From contig MKWI01000025.1 in assembly GCA_001899715.1 (NCBI GenBank), positions 1 through 56,293 on the forward strand: DNA of 56,293 nucleotides, given 5' to 3'. Under the pieces are notes generated by a model that did no database searches, was not told the DNA's origin, and was given only the letters and a program-made list of their open reading frames with translations. Both the position numbers and the translations under genes were made by a program. Positions within the stretch are counted from its first letter, which is position 1; each line of letters opens with the position of its first letter. This document shows positions 1-8,683 of the stretch, one piece after another. The DNA comes from Sphingobium sp. 66-54. Its GTDB lineage: Bacteria > Pseudomonadota > Alphaproteobacteria > Sphingomonadales > Sphingomonadaceae.

Positions 1-227
1 TTCTGCACACGCCTATGGATCGCCGCTAATGAGTCTACGCCCTAGTCCCCTTCGACGTCCGCGACGAATTCGTCGTCGTCCATCTAGTGGCGCGTCAGCT
101 TCGCCTTCGGCGAGGCGGCAAGGTGCTGTGCATCTATAATCAGGCGCCAGAACCCTATGGGGTGGATCATGGGACGAACACCGGGTCGCCCCATGTCGAG
201 CGCACCATCACACATCCGCAGGAATGA
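1..227 (+). CDS. virB9: VirB9 family T4SS protein, C-terminal end (partial; apparent frameshift)
   Basis: This is the 3' end of a VirB9-like outer-membrane-core subunit of a type IV secretion system. The readable tail runs FDVRDEFVVVHLVARQ, then LCIYNQAPEPYG and a stop at 225-227, four bases before the virB10 start, as expected for virB9-virB10 order. The tail frame meets stops at 27-32. The preceding bases read sensibly in another frame (IAANESTP), which would join LVPFDVRDEF if one C were added to the C-run near 40-43. So either the gene is frameshifted or the sequence lacks one base. Family assignment rests on the tail and position only. Confidence 0.6.
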
Positions 228-230
228 GCC

Positions 231-1457
231 ATGGTCGAAGATCCATCCTCTGTTTCGCGCCCTCTGCCGAGCGCCGATCTCACGCCGGAAAGAGACGAGA
301 TCCTGCACGAGCGCGGTATCGAGCCGATCGGGGGGATGACGCCTTCCAAGCGTAATACCGCCCTCATCTTTGCCGGCACGGCGATGGTACTCGGCATCCT
401 GTGGGTTAATTCCGGGACGAGCCAACAGGCCTCCAATCGTGACCTCACTGCCCCGGGCGGGGCGGCCCAAGAGCGGCGCGATATCGTGGCGCGGGAAACC
501 GTCGATTACGCGGCGGTCGCGCCGCAGCCGAGACCGCTGGGCGCAGGCGGGAGCGACCCCAACGCACCGGTGCTCAATCCCGCAGCGGGGGTTCCTGGCC
601 CCGACGGTCAGATCGTCCCTGCCATGCAGCCCGGTGCGGCGCCAGGACCGACAGGAGGGGCGGGCGCCCGGCCGAACCTGGCCGACCAGGCGCGACGATC
701 GACACTCATCGCCTATGGCGGGCGCGATCTCGGTGGGGAGACCTCGCAAGGCCCGGCGGCGGCTTCGGGCGCGCAACCGACCGAAAATTCAGGAACGCCA
801 GGGAGTACGGAGGGCGGGGCGCCCAATGCGCTGGATTTGCTGCGACAAAGCTCCGCAATCGGAGAGGCGCGAGCCTCGATGCTCCCCAATCGCAATTTTC
901 TGATCACTGCGGGGACATTGATTCCCTGCACCCTTCAGACGGCCATCAATTCCGCGCAGCCTGGATACACGTCCTGCCTGATTCCACGGGACGTGTACTC
1001 CGAGAATGGCCGGGTCGTGCTCATGGAAAAGGGTACGCGCGTGCTCGGCGAGTATCGCGGGGGCATCCAACAGGGGCAGAACCGCCTCTTTGTGCTTTGG
1101 ACCCGGGCGGTGACGCCACAAGGCGTCCGCATCGACCTTGCCTCGCCTGGGTCAGACGCGCTCGGCCGCGCCGGACTCGCCGGAGCGGTCGACAGCTTCT
1201 TCTGGGCACGGTTCGGCGGCGCGCTCCTACTCTCGCTCGTCGATGACGCCGCCTATATTGCCGGGCAGGCCGCATCGAGCGGCAACGGCAATTTCAACAA
1301 TGTCACGCGTGCGCCGAGCGAAGGGGCCGCGATCGCGCTCCAGAACAACATCAACATCCGGCCGGTGCTGAAAAAGAACCAGGGCGAGGAGGTCGGTATC
1401 TTCGTCGCCAAGGACTTCAACTTCGCCGATGTCTACAATCTGGAGCTGCGGCGGTAA
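231..1457 (+). CDS. virB10: VirB10/TrbI family type IV secretion protein
   Basis: VirB10 spans inner membrane, periplasm and outer-membrane core of a conjugative T4SS. The 408-residue protein has a short cytoplasmic N-terminus, one transmembrane segment at about residues 44-62 (ALIFAGTAMVLGILW), a Pro/Gly/Ala-rich periplasmic linker to about residue 200, and a C-terminal TrbI/VirB10 domain. That domain shows NFLITAGTLIPCTLQTAI, then PGYTSCLIPRDVYSENGRVV and the DSFFWARFGGALLLSL segment. The length is normal for the family. The ATG follows the virB9 stop by 3 nt and virB11 starts 3 nt after its stop, so it is translated within one operon. Confidence 0.95.
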   Translation: MVEDPSSVSRPLPSADLTPERDEILHERGIEPIGGMTPSKRNTALIFAGTAMVLGILWVNSGTSQQASNRDLTAPGGAAQERRDIVARETVDYAAVAPQPRPLGAGGSDPNAPVLNPAAGVPGPDGQIVPAMQPGAAPGPTGGAGARPNLADQARRSTLIAYGGRDLGGETSQGPAAASGAQPTENSGTPGSTEGGAPNALDLLRQSSAIGEARASMLPNRNFLITAGTLIPCTLQTAINSAQPGYTSCLIPRDVYSENGRVVLMEKGTRVLGEYRGGIQQGQNRLFVLWTRAVTPQGVRIDLASPGSDALGRAGLAGAVDSFFWARFGGALLLSLVDDAAYIAGQAASSGNGNFNNVTRAPSEGAAIALQNNINIRPVLKKNQGEEVGIFVAKDFNFADVYNLELRR

Positions 1458-1460
1458 ACC

Positions 1461-2465
1461 ATGCGCGATACCGCCGTCCTCCGCCATTATCTCGAACCGC
1501 TTCTTCCGTTGCTGGAGCCGGATGATGTAACCGAGCTCGTCATCAACCGCCCGGGCGAGGCGGGGATCGAGGACCGGCAGGGGTGGCGATGGCATGAGTT
1601 GCCTGAACTGGACAGCGAGTGGCTTGGAACGCTCGCCGTCGCCGCGGCAAGCTTCACGCACCAGGACATCGATGGGCAGACGCCGATCTGTTCGACCGTC
1701 CTTCCAGGCGGCGAGCGCTGCCAGATCGTGATCCCGTCGGTGACGCCGAGCGGCTGCCCGTCCTTTACGATACGCAAGCCCTCGACCGTAACCCTGCCGA
1801 TCGACCAGCTCGCACGCGCTGGCCTCTTTGACACGACGCGCGCGAGCGCCCGGGGCCTTACCGAAACCGACACTGCGTTGGTGGCGCTTCGCGACGCGGG
1901 GGACTGGCCGGCCTTCTTCAAGATCGCGGTCGCCGCGCGCAAGAATATCCTGGTCAGCGGTGCAACCGGGTCCGGCAAGACGACCTTGGCGAAAGCGCTC
2001 ATCCAGCTCATCCCGCCCGACGAGCGATTGCTTACGATCGAGGACACGCGCGAACTCATCGTGCCCCATCGCAATGTCGTTCACCTGGTCTATTCGAGCG
2101 AAGGGCAGGGCCTTGCAAAGGTCGGTCCCAAGCAGCTGCTCGAAAGCGCGCTGCGCATGCGCCCGGATCGCATCCTGCTGCAGGAGCTGCGCGACGGCAC
2201 CGCCTTCTTCTATTTGCGGAACGTCAACTCGGGACACCCTGGTTCGATCACCACCGTCCATGCCGGCTCTGCCGCGGGCGCCTTCGAGCAGCTGACGCTA
2301 CTGGTCAAGGAATCCGAGGGCGGCCGAGATCTCGCGCGCGATGATATCCGCGGACTTTTGCGCATGCTCATCGATGTGGTCGTCCAGACCCGGCGCCATG
2401 GCGGCCGCTTCGAGGTCGAAGAGGTCTATTTCCACCCGAAGGTGGGCGATGCCGGTGCAGCGTAA
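1461..2465 (+). CDS. virB11: VirB11 T4SS ATPase
   Basis: This is a hexameric AAA-type ATPase at the cytoplasmic base of the secretion channel that powers pilus assembly and substrate transfer. The protein is 334 residues, normal for VirB11. It carries a Walker A GATGSGKTT at about residues 167-175, an Asp box ending in IEDTREL, a Walker B-like DRILLQELRDG and the His box GHPGSITTVHAGSA. It lies between virB10 and virD4, and its 3' end overlaps the virD4 start by 17 nt. Confidence 0.97.
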   Translation: MRDTAVLRHYLEPLLPLLEPDDVTELVINRPGEAGIEDRQGWRWHELPELDSEWLGTLAVAAASFTHQDIDGQTPICSTVLPGGERCQIVIPSVTPSGCPSFTIRKPSTVTLPIDQLARAGLFDTTRASARGLTETDTALVALRDAGDWPAFFKIAVAARKNILVSGATGSGKTTLAKALIQLIPPDERLLTIEDTRELIVPHRNVVHLVYSSEGQGLAKVGPKQLLESALRMRPDRILLQELRDGTAFFYLRNVNSGHPGSITTVHAGSAAGAFEQLTLLVKESEGGRDLARDDIRGLLRMLIDVVVQTRRHGGRFEVEEVYFHPKVGDAGAA

Positions 2466-4413
2466 CTTCTGGATCATCGGCCTGGCCGTTGCCGGTGGCA
2501 CCATATCGTGCTGCGCGATCGCCATGCTGGTTGCCCTCTTTGGGATGGGCCAGATCGGCCCCAACACCGACATCACGGCCTTGCCCGCGTGGTTGTGGTA
2601 TTATCGGGCGGACCCGCTGCTTATTCTTTGGCTAAAGCGCGGGGCGCTGGCGGGCGCTCTTCTGGTCGGGCTCCTCGCAATCGGGATTCTGCGCCGCGGG
2701 CCGGCATTGCACGGCACCGCCCGGTTTGCGCGCGAAGGCGAGATCCGGCGGGAGGGCCTTCGCGCGGCTGCCGGCATCGTTGTCGGCCGCAAGGCTGGAC
2801 GTTTTCTGATATTCGGCGGGAGCGAACATGTTCTGCTCGAGGCGCCCACACGCGCGGGGAAGGGCGTCGGCGTCGTCATTCCCAATCTGCTGACCTGGCC
2901 AGATTCGGTGGTCGTGCTCGACGTGAAACGGGAGAACTGGGGCGCAAGCGCGGGGTATCGTGCGCGTGCCGGCCAGGCCGTGCACCTGTTCGATCCGCTC
3001 GATGCGGAGGGGCGGACGGCGCGGTACAACCCCTTGGCGCACATCAGGCGGACTGATGACATCGAGGTCGTCAACGAGCTGCAGAAGATCGCGGGCATGC
3101 TTTTCCCCGCGCCGGAGCGATCCGATCCGTTCTGGGCGGAGGCTGCGCGAGCGGCCTTTGTCGGCGTCGGCGCCCTGGTCGCATCCAACCCGGGCCTGCC
3201 CTTCACCATCGGCGAGATATACCGCCGCCTCACGACTGGCGATCCCAAGAGCGACCTTCCCGCAGCGCTTCAGGAAGCCCGCAGGGTGGGCCAGCGCCTC
3301 AGCCAAGCCTGCGTGTCCGCGATCCAAGATTTCACCTCGGCCTCGGACAACACCTTTTCCGGGATCAAGCAGACCATCACCGCACGGCTCAATCTCTGGC
3401 TCAACCCCATGGTGGATACCGCCACCTCGGAGAGCGACTTCGACCTGCGCGAGGTGCGGCGTCGGCGCATGTCGATTTACCTTGGCGTGTCGCCCGACAA
3501 TATCGACCGCATCGCGCCGATCTACAGTCTGTTCCTGCAGCAACTCGTGGATCTCAACACCCGCGACCTTCCTGAGGGCGCTAGCAATGTCCCGGTCCTG
3601 GTCCTGCTCGACGAGTTCGCCAGGCTCGGCAAAGCCTCGGTGATTGCGAGCGGCTTCTCCTACGTCGCCGGCTATGGCCTGCGCCTGGTTCCGGTCATTC
3701 AGAGCCGATCCCAGCTTCGCGCAATCTACGGTCCCGATGTCACCGACGAGATCATCGCCAATTGCGGCCTCGAGGTTGTCTTCACGCCTAAGGAGCTGAA
3801 GGTCGCGAACGAACTTTCCGAACGGCTCGGCTTTTTCACGATGAACGTGAAATCCCGCAGCCGTACCATCCACGGGCTACTGGCGAACCGGAGCATCTCG
3901 GAATCTGATCAGCGCCGCGCGCTCCTGCTGCCGCAAGAGCTCATGCAGCTGCCGAAGAACGAGCTCCTGCTCCTTCGCGCCGGCATCCCCCCAATTCGAG
4001 GGCGCAAGATCGCCTATTACCGGATGCCACGCTTCACGCGACGGGTGGTTGCTCCGCCTGTGCCGTCCGCCCGTCCAATCGCGGCAATGCTTTCCCCACC
4101 TACGCCGGCTTCAGCGCGGCAGGGCGCTGGTACACCCGGTCTGAGCGGCGCCCCACAGCAACCGGCGACAAGCTCGGGCGGGACCATACAGGAGGAAATT
4201 GTGATGCGGGAAATGACCGACGCCGAGCTGGCAGGTGCGGCCGAGATCACGGATGACATGCTGGTTCTGGGCGACCTGGCCGAACTACCGCCCCCGGGCG
4301 ACGAGGCCGCCGCGATCGCCTTCGTGTCGGCGATGGTCGAGCGGGCACTTTTGCCACCGGTCGGGCAGCCATCCACATCTATTATCCAGGAAAGGACAGC
4401 CCATGTCCGCTGA
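2449..4413 (+). CDS. virD4: VirD4/TraG type IV coupling protein
   Basis: This is the coupling ATPase that brings the relaxase-DNA complex to the T4SS. From the ATG at 2449 it is 654 residues. The open frame extends to 2341, but that extra stretch is antipattern sequence inside virB11, and MPVQRNFWIIG begins a normal membrane anchor. Two N-terminal membrane segments lie at about residues 5-30 and 60-80. Walker A APTRAGKGVGVVIPNLL is at about 131 and Walker B VLVLLDEFARLG at about 382. The C-terminal 90 residues are Pro/Ala-rich and acidic. The stop overlaps the next start by 11 nt. Confidence 0.95.
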   Translation: MPVQRNFWIIGLAVAGGTISCCAIAMLVALFGMGQIGPNTDITALPAWLWYYRADPLLILWLKRGALAGALLVGLLAIGILRRGPALHGTARFAREGEIRREGLRAAAGIVVGRKAGRFLIFGGSEHVLLEAPTRAGKGVGVVIPNLLTWPDSVVVLDVKRENWGASAGYRARAGQAVHLFDPLDAEGRTARYNPLAHIRRTDDIEVVNELQKIAGMLFPAPERSDPFWAEAARAAFVGVGALVASNPGLPFTIGEIYRRLTTGDPKSDLPAALQEARRVGQRLSQACVSAIQDFTSASDNTFSGIKQTITARLNLWLNPMVDTATSESDFDLREVRRRRMSIYLGVSPDNIDRIAPIYSLFLQQLVDLNTRDLPEGASNVPVLVLLDEFARLGKASVIASGFSYVAGYGLRLVPVIQSRSQLRAIYGPDVTDEIIANCGLEVVFTPKELKVANELSERLGFFTMNVKSRSRTIHGLLANRSISESDQRRALLLPQELMQLPKNELLLLRAGIPPIRGRKIAYYRMPRFTRRVVAPPVPSARPIAAMLSPPTPASARQGAGTPGLSGAPQQPATSSGGTIQEEIVMREMTDAELAGAAEITDDMLVLGDLAELPPPGDEAAAIAFVSAMVERALLPPVGQPSTSIIQERTAHVR

Positions 4414-5287
4414 GAAGTCCGAGAATTCGCGGGGCGCCAGGAAGCGCGCCAATGCCATTTCGATTGGTGAAGGTCAGTCCGTACCGCGTTCTGGGAAAGA
4501 CACGCGTGACGACATTCCCAAGAAGCCCGGCACCTCTAACAAAGGCAAGGAGGGGGCGGGGGTTCTGCCCCGATCAATTTCTGCCGGCGACATACCGGAG
4601 CCCCTGCAAAAGCGCTACTTTTCGTCGACCGGCAAATGGTCGGGCGAACCGGCCTACTTCACGACGGCCCGGGCGAAGGAGCCTGCATTTCGGGACCAAG
4701 GACGGCGTCTTGTCACCTCGAGCGAGAGTGAGGAGGTCGTGCGTGATCTCGTCGCCATCGCCCGGCATCGCGGGTGGTCGAATGTTCATCTTACTGGCAG
4801 CGAAGCCTTCCGCCGGGCAGCATGGCTCGAGGCCAGTCGCCAAGGATTGGAAGTACGAGGATATCGGCCGAACGAACGCGACCTACAAGAATTGGATCGG
4901 CTACAGCGAGACAAGAGCCGCAACAGTATCGCGCCGGCTGCCGTTCCGTCATTCAGCCGGGAGGCCGGCCGAGATCAGTCACAGACTCACGAGCGCTCGG
5001 CTCGATCCCGAGCCGCGGCGTCCGGGGACAGAAACGAGCGAGCCGCGCAAAGTCAGTTGCGAGTGATCGAGGCAGTGGTGCGAACCGCATTGTTCGACAA
5101 TCCCGAAGCGATCTCGCGTGTTATGAAGGTCGCGACCACGAAACTGCAAAACCACGTCGACCGAGGTGATCAAATTCGCCCTGCCATGGTCAGGGAAACG
5201 CGCGAGCGAAAGCCGGTCGAAGTTGCATCCATCCGACAGGAGCCCTCAAGAATTCATCCGTCTATCCAGCGATCTCGCGGCCGATAG
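4403..5287 (+). CDS. LPD7 domain-containing conjugation-associated protein
   Basis: The 294-residue protein directly follows virD4 (overlap 11 nt), so it is probably the last gene of the conjugation operon. Residues about 60-150 resemble the LPD7 domain found in relaxases and large polyvalent plasmid proteins: YFSSTGKWSGEPAYF, then GWSNVHLTGSEAFRRAAWLEASRQGLEVRGYRP. The N-terminus is Lys/Arg/Ser-rich and probably disordered. The C-terminal part is basic, with a short predicted helix (QSQLRVIEAVVRTALF). No relaxase catalytic motif is present, so an accessory role with a relaxosome is inferred from domain and position only. Confidence 0.85.
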   Translation: MSAEKSENSRGARKRANAISIGEGQSVPRSGKDTRDDIPKKPGTSNKGKEGAGVLPRSISAGDIPEPLQKRYFSSTGKWSGEPAYFTTARAKEPAFRDQGRRLVTSSESEEVVRDLVAIARHRGWSNVHLTGSEAFRRAAWLEASRQGLEVRGYRPNERDLQELDRLQRDKSRNSIAPAAVPSFSREAGRDQSQTHERSARSRAAASGDRNERAAQSQLRVIEAVVRTALFDNPEAISRVMKVATTKLQNHVDRGDQIRPAMVRETRERKPVEVASIRQEPSRIHPSIQRSRGR

Positions 5288-5324
5288 CGCCACGTCCCAT
5301 CGTTCAATTCCTTTACCGACGGCG

Positions 5325-6563
5325 CTACTGATGCGCGACGGCGATCAGACGAAGAAGCGCGTCCTCGGCGTCAACGTTCGCGTCAATGCATTGTCCGTTC
5401 TCACAGAATAGCACGAACGCTTTGGTACCGGCATTCTTCGCGCTGCGGTAGATGATGCCGTCCAGCATTTGGCCATCGCGGAGCTGGAAAACCCGTCGAA
5501 AATATTCGGTAACGATCTGGGTCGGGACATATTCGATATGCTCCCGGCCGTCGCGCGCGATCGGCTGCGAAATGTCGGCGGCAAATGCGTGAAGAAACCG
5601 CAACGAGTGGATCATTTCCTGTCGCGCCATGTCGAATACGCTCGGTATGGACGGAAGCTCGGCGAGGTCCAGCACAGTCAGGTCGCGCACCGGCCGGAAA
5701 GTGCCGACTGACAAAACCTTGCCGGCATGCACGTCCGGATCAAAGGTCTCTGCATGTGCCGTTGCAGCGTCGAAGGCGCCGTAGAACATCGGAATGCCAG
5801 CGGGGCTCATGCGGTTCGACTGCCGGGCATGCTCCGGCTTGGGCGTACCGATCGCCGTCCCCGTGATCTGTGGTTGATCATCGACGCGGATGCGAACCAA
5901 GTCGGTATCGGCACCGATCGTCTTTATCAGGCCTTCATCGGCGAGTTTCGAGCGGATCATGTCCGAAACCGAACCAAGTACCTCTCCCGGCGTCAGCTCG
6001 TCATAGCCCTCATGATTGGTCTGTAGGAAGAAGTAGCGCGTGTGGTTCTTCGTGAACGCCTTGAAGCTGTCCCACGCCCAGGTCAGACGCTGGCTGTCGG
6101 TTCCGCGATAGAACTCCCGTTCGACCCAGGCCTCGCATTCGATCATGTAATCGAGCGCCGCAAGCACGTCATCGTTTTCGGAGAAGCTGGCATCGTAAAG
6201 GACGTCGGAGGTCGTGGAGAGCGGAGCCTGCCATCCCCCTTCACGAGAAATATACATGATTCCTTCGTTGGTGGGTTCGTTCCAGTCGAACCCTAGGCCG
6301 CCGAGGACGATCCCGGTGAATGTCTCGAAGGGCGCGGCGATCGGCTGCTCAGATGCGGCGTCACAGAAGCTGCAGGTCTCACTCTCGGCATTCCCTGCGA
6401 TCCATTCGGCGAGGAATTCATCTGAAACGCAATCCGGGCAGATGTGATCGTCGGATTCGCCGTAACCGCGCTCCTCCATCTCCATCATATATGCCTTCAC
6501 GATGCCCATCAGATCATTTGCTCCTTCGACGTGGGAGGTAAAGGCAGGCGGAGCCAAAGTCAT
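5325..6563 (-). CDS. HEPN/RES N-terminal domain and RES domain protein
   Basis: This is a large-format RES protein of 412 residues. RES toxins are ADP-ribosyltransferase-fold enzymes that degrade NAD+. The N-terminus has a zinc-ribbon-like pair, CPDC at 42-45 and CSFC at 64-67. A helical HEPN/RES_NTD1-like segment follows, with FKAFTKNHTRYFF near 165-180. The RES region runs from about 250 to the end and shows ARQSNRMSPAGIPMFYGAFDAATAHAETF and later TQIVTEYFRRVFQ...LDGIIYRS. The start at 6563 is chosen over 6599 because GAGGTGG lies six bases upstream. It follows the XRE gene by 78 nt on the same strand and is probably co-transcribed. Canonical RES toxins are about 150-230 residues, so this is a noncanonical form. 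Confidence 0.85.
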   Translation of the reverse strand: MTLAPPAFTSHVEGANDLMGIVKAYMMEMEERGYGESDDHICPDCVSDEFLAEWIAGNAESETCSFCDAASEQPIAAPFETFTGIVLGGLGFDWNEPTNEGIMYISREGGWQAPLSTTSDVLYDASFSENDDVLAALDYMIECEAWVEREFYRGTDSQRLTWAWDSFKAFTKNHTRYFFLQTNHEGYDELTPGEVLGSVSDMIRSKLADEGLIKTIGADTDLVRIRVDDQPQITGTAIGTPKPEHARQSNRMSPAGIPMFYGAFDAATAHAETFDPDVHAGKVLSVGTFRPVRDLTVLDLAELPSIPSVFDMARQEMIHSLRFLHAFAADISQPIARDGREHIEYVPTQIVTEYFRRVFQLRDGQMLDGIIYRSAKNAGTKAFVLFCENGQCIDANVDAEDALLRLIAVAHQ

Positions 6564-6641
6564 CAAGATCCACCTCGCACAATCCGGCTCGGCCCACATG
6601 TCGATGTCGGGACACGGCGAACCGCTCCGCCAAAAACCGGA

Positions 6642-7481
6642 TCAGGATCGATTGACGCGCTGCTTCTTCGCAGCCCGCCATTCCGACAGCGCCTCTTCAA
6701 GCGCTTCGATCGCCTCGTCGCACGCACGGCATGAACGCATATAGGACCGCAGCTTCGGCCCACTGCTGGTATCCACTGGGAAGGTGCGGTCCTGCGCTGC
6801 ATCGCGCGCGAGATCGCCGATTGGGTCATTCCGCTTGGTCTGCGTGTGCAGCCAGTGCGCGAAGGTGCCGGACTTCGGTTCCGGCATCGGGTCGGGGTCC
6901 AGGGCCAACTCGGCGTTCGGATTGTTCTGCTCCCGACGAAGGCCGACCTTGCGATGAACGGCCGCGACGATCAGCGCGCCGTTAGCGATATAGGAGGCAA
7001 GGCCGTTTTCCTTGCCCCAGCGTTCGGCCCGGTGCTTCGCGCCATAGGAACCGCATTTGTAGGTCTTGATCTTCTTGACGCTATCGATCCACCGGATGGC
7101 CGTCGCGATCTGCGCAAGACTGTCATCCGAAAAGAGGCGAGCCCGGCTGTCATGCTCGGATTTTGCGCCTTCGAACGGATCTTTGTCGAAGCCGTTATAC
7201 CGAAAGCCATTCAAGCTCAGATCGGGGTGCTGGCGCAACGCGGCGAGGACGGCCTGCTGTGCTTCCCGATAGAGCGCACCATCGGGGACATAGAGATTCG
7301 GATGATCGGGATCGCCCAGGGCACTACGGGCAGCATCCTCAATGTGGGATTGAATGTCCTTTTCCCCACGTTCCATCATGCCGACATATTGCGGCGTGAC
7401 CTTCAGATGCGTGGCAAGCTGCGATTGCGTCCACCGTTTGCGGACACGCATCGCCCTGAGTTCGTCTCCGGTCATGGCCAT
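6642..7481 (-). CDS. XRE-family HTH protein with YozE SAM-like domain
   Basis: The 279-residue protein starts with an XRE helix-turn-helix (ELRAMRVRKRWTQSQLATHLKVTPQYVGMMERGEKDI, residues about 5-45). The middle has KCGSYGAKHRAERWG and YIANGALIVAAVHRKVG, a motif set also seen in small phage and plasmid proteins. A YozE SAM-like segment lies at about 205-260 (FAHWLHTQTKRNDPIGDLARDAAQDRTFP). GGAG sits seven bases before the ATG at 7481. An in-frame GTG at 7487 is less likely. It heads a probable operon with the HEPN/RES gene, as antitoxins do in Xre-RES pairs. I infer a regulator or antitoxin role; the fusion with YozE is not one I recognise as characterised. Confidence 0.8.
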   Translation of the reverse strand: MAMTGDELRAMRVRKRWTQSQLATHLKVTPQYVGMMERGEKDIQSHIEDAARSALGDPDHPNLYVPDGALYREAQQAVLAALRQHPDLSLNGFRYNGFDKDPFEGAKSEHDSRARLFSDDSLAQIATAIRWIDSVKKIKTYKCGSYGAKHRAERWGKENGLASYIANGALIVAAVHRKVGLRREQNNPNAELALDPDPMPEPKSGTFAHWLHTQTKRNDPIGDLARDAAQDRTFPVDTSSGPKLRSYMRSCRACDEAIEALEEALSEWRAAKKQRVNRS

Positions 7482-7487
7482 CGGCAC

Positions 7488-7545
7488 TCTCCTTCAATGT
7501 CGATGTATATCAACTAAGTTATGTTATCAACGGATCGATGAAAAC
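7488..7545 (-). promoter_or_regulatory. Probable promoter of the XRE-RES operon
   Basis: Read on the minus strand, this AT-rich gap has TTGATA, 17 bases, then TACATC, a plausible sigma-70 pair. TTGATA occurs twice within it, suggesting a direct-repeat operator for the XRE protein. The assignment is by eye only. Confidence 0.35.
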
Positions 7546-8526
7546 TTAGTTTTCTTCTGTGATGAAGTCCGGGGCCGTGACGGGGCGCTGGTGAAGGATA
7601 TGGTGAACCACGCCCTCGGCCAGCCCCCGTTCGAGCGCCGCGCCGAAATGCGCGATGCTGCGGGTAATCTCTGGCGCTCGAAGCAGGGTCCGCCAGTTGG
7701 TGGGCTCGTCCACGCGCTTCTCCCACGCCAGCAGACCGACGAGGGCGCGGTGCGCGAATTCGATGCCTTCGGCTCCTACCGTAAAACTCTGACGGATATG
7801 GGTAGGCGAATGCTCTTCCGAGGACTGAAGATCCCATGTCGCGAAGAGCTGGGTGGTTTCCGGATGTAGGTCGTTTCGAACCGCGCCGCCCCCGATCGTG
7901 AAATGCACACCGGTAACGCGCATCTGCCACGTTTCCTCAAAGCCATTTTCGGTGGGGCGAGTCTCGACCAATTGCTCCTTGGCGATGTCAAGGTGGAGGC
8001 CCGATCCCTCCGCCAGCTTGAATGCGACGTCACCAGCGAGGATGCCGAGCAGATTCTGCCGCATTGCCTCGCCATGGCTGATGTTGAAGTTCTTGCGGGC
8101 GAGCGCAAGGTGGCGAATGTCCACCAAGGTCCACAGGGAATAGTGCTTCCATGCGACAAGCAGAGGCAGGCCCATCTGGTCCGCATAGCGCGTGAGGCGC
8201 GCATGATAGTCCGCCTTGAAGGAGAGAGTCCTATCGTTGCAAACCTTTACTTCGATCAGGAAAGGGCCGCCGGCGTCGAACATCGCCAGGATATCGGGCA
8301 CCTGAAATTCGGACTTGGACCGAGCCGGTGTCTGGTGCTGGTCAAGCTTGTGAAGTAGCCGCGTGCGCCCAAGCCAGGCGCATATGACAGCGAATTCATC
8401 CTCGGCAGGGAGCCCATGATTGAGTCTGCGTACGCGCCGGGCAACTTCCCCAGCCTCAGCATCGAAGCCGAGATCGGCAAGCACATCCTGTATCAGGCGT
8501 TCGATATCTGGTGGCGTATCGGTCAT
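7546..8526 (-). CDS. PD-(D/E)XK-like nuclease domain protein
   Basis: The 326-residue protein has a restriction-endonuclease-like core. D78 is in VPDILAMFD and E92-V-K94 is in FLIEVKV. A helix with YHARLTRYADQMG and the strand PLLVAWK follow. This matches the D-x(n)-ExK pattern and order of PD-(D/E)XK enzymes, including those that use short nuclease modules on mobile DNA. The C-terminal 180 residues are not recognised. It is divergent from the gene at 8684, sharing a 157-bp promoter region. Nuclease activity is inferred from the motif; the target and partner are unknown. Confidence 0.7.
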   Translation of the reverse strand: MTDTPPDIERLIQDVLADLGFDAEAGEVARRVRRLNHGLPAEDEFAVICAWLGRTRLLHKLDQHQTPARSKSEFQVPDILAMFDAGGPFLIEVKVCNDRTLSFKADYHARLTRYADQMGLPLLVAWKHYSLWTLVDIRHLALARKNFNISHGEAMRQNLLGILAGDVAFKLAEGSGLHLDIAKEQLVETRPTENGFEETWQMRVTGVHFTIGGGAVRNDLHPETTQLFATWDLQSSEEHSPTHIRQSFTVGAEGIEFAHRALVGLLAWEKRVDEPTNWRTLLRAPEITRSIAHFGAALERGLAEGVVHHILHQRPVTAPDFITEEN

Positions 8527-8683
8527 TCGGCGCTTGCGTCAGCCGCGGCTCCCTGCCGATGCCAAGGCCTATCCTTGCCATGCCGGCTCTCCCGGTGTCA
8601 GCGAGGCGATGGCGATTTGCAAGCCGGTGATATTCATTCACCTTTGCTCGACACGAACGTACGATCGGTGAAGGATTTTCTTC

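Noticed and set aside
84..776. A 230-codon minus-strand frame at the window start
   Set aside because: It is opposite the virB9 tail and virB10 and has no recognisable domain.
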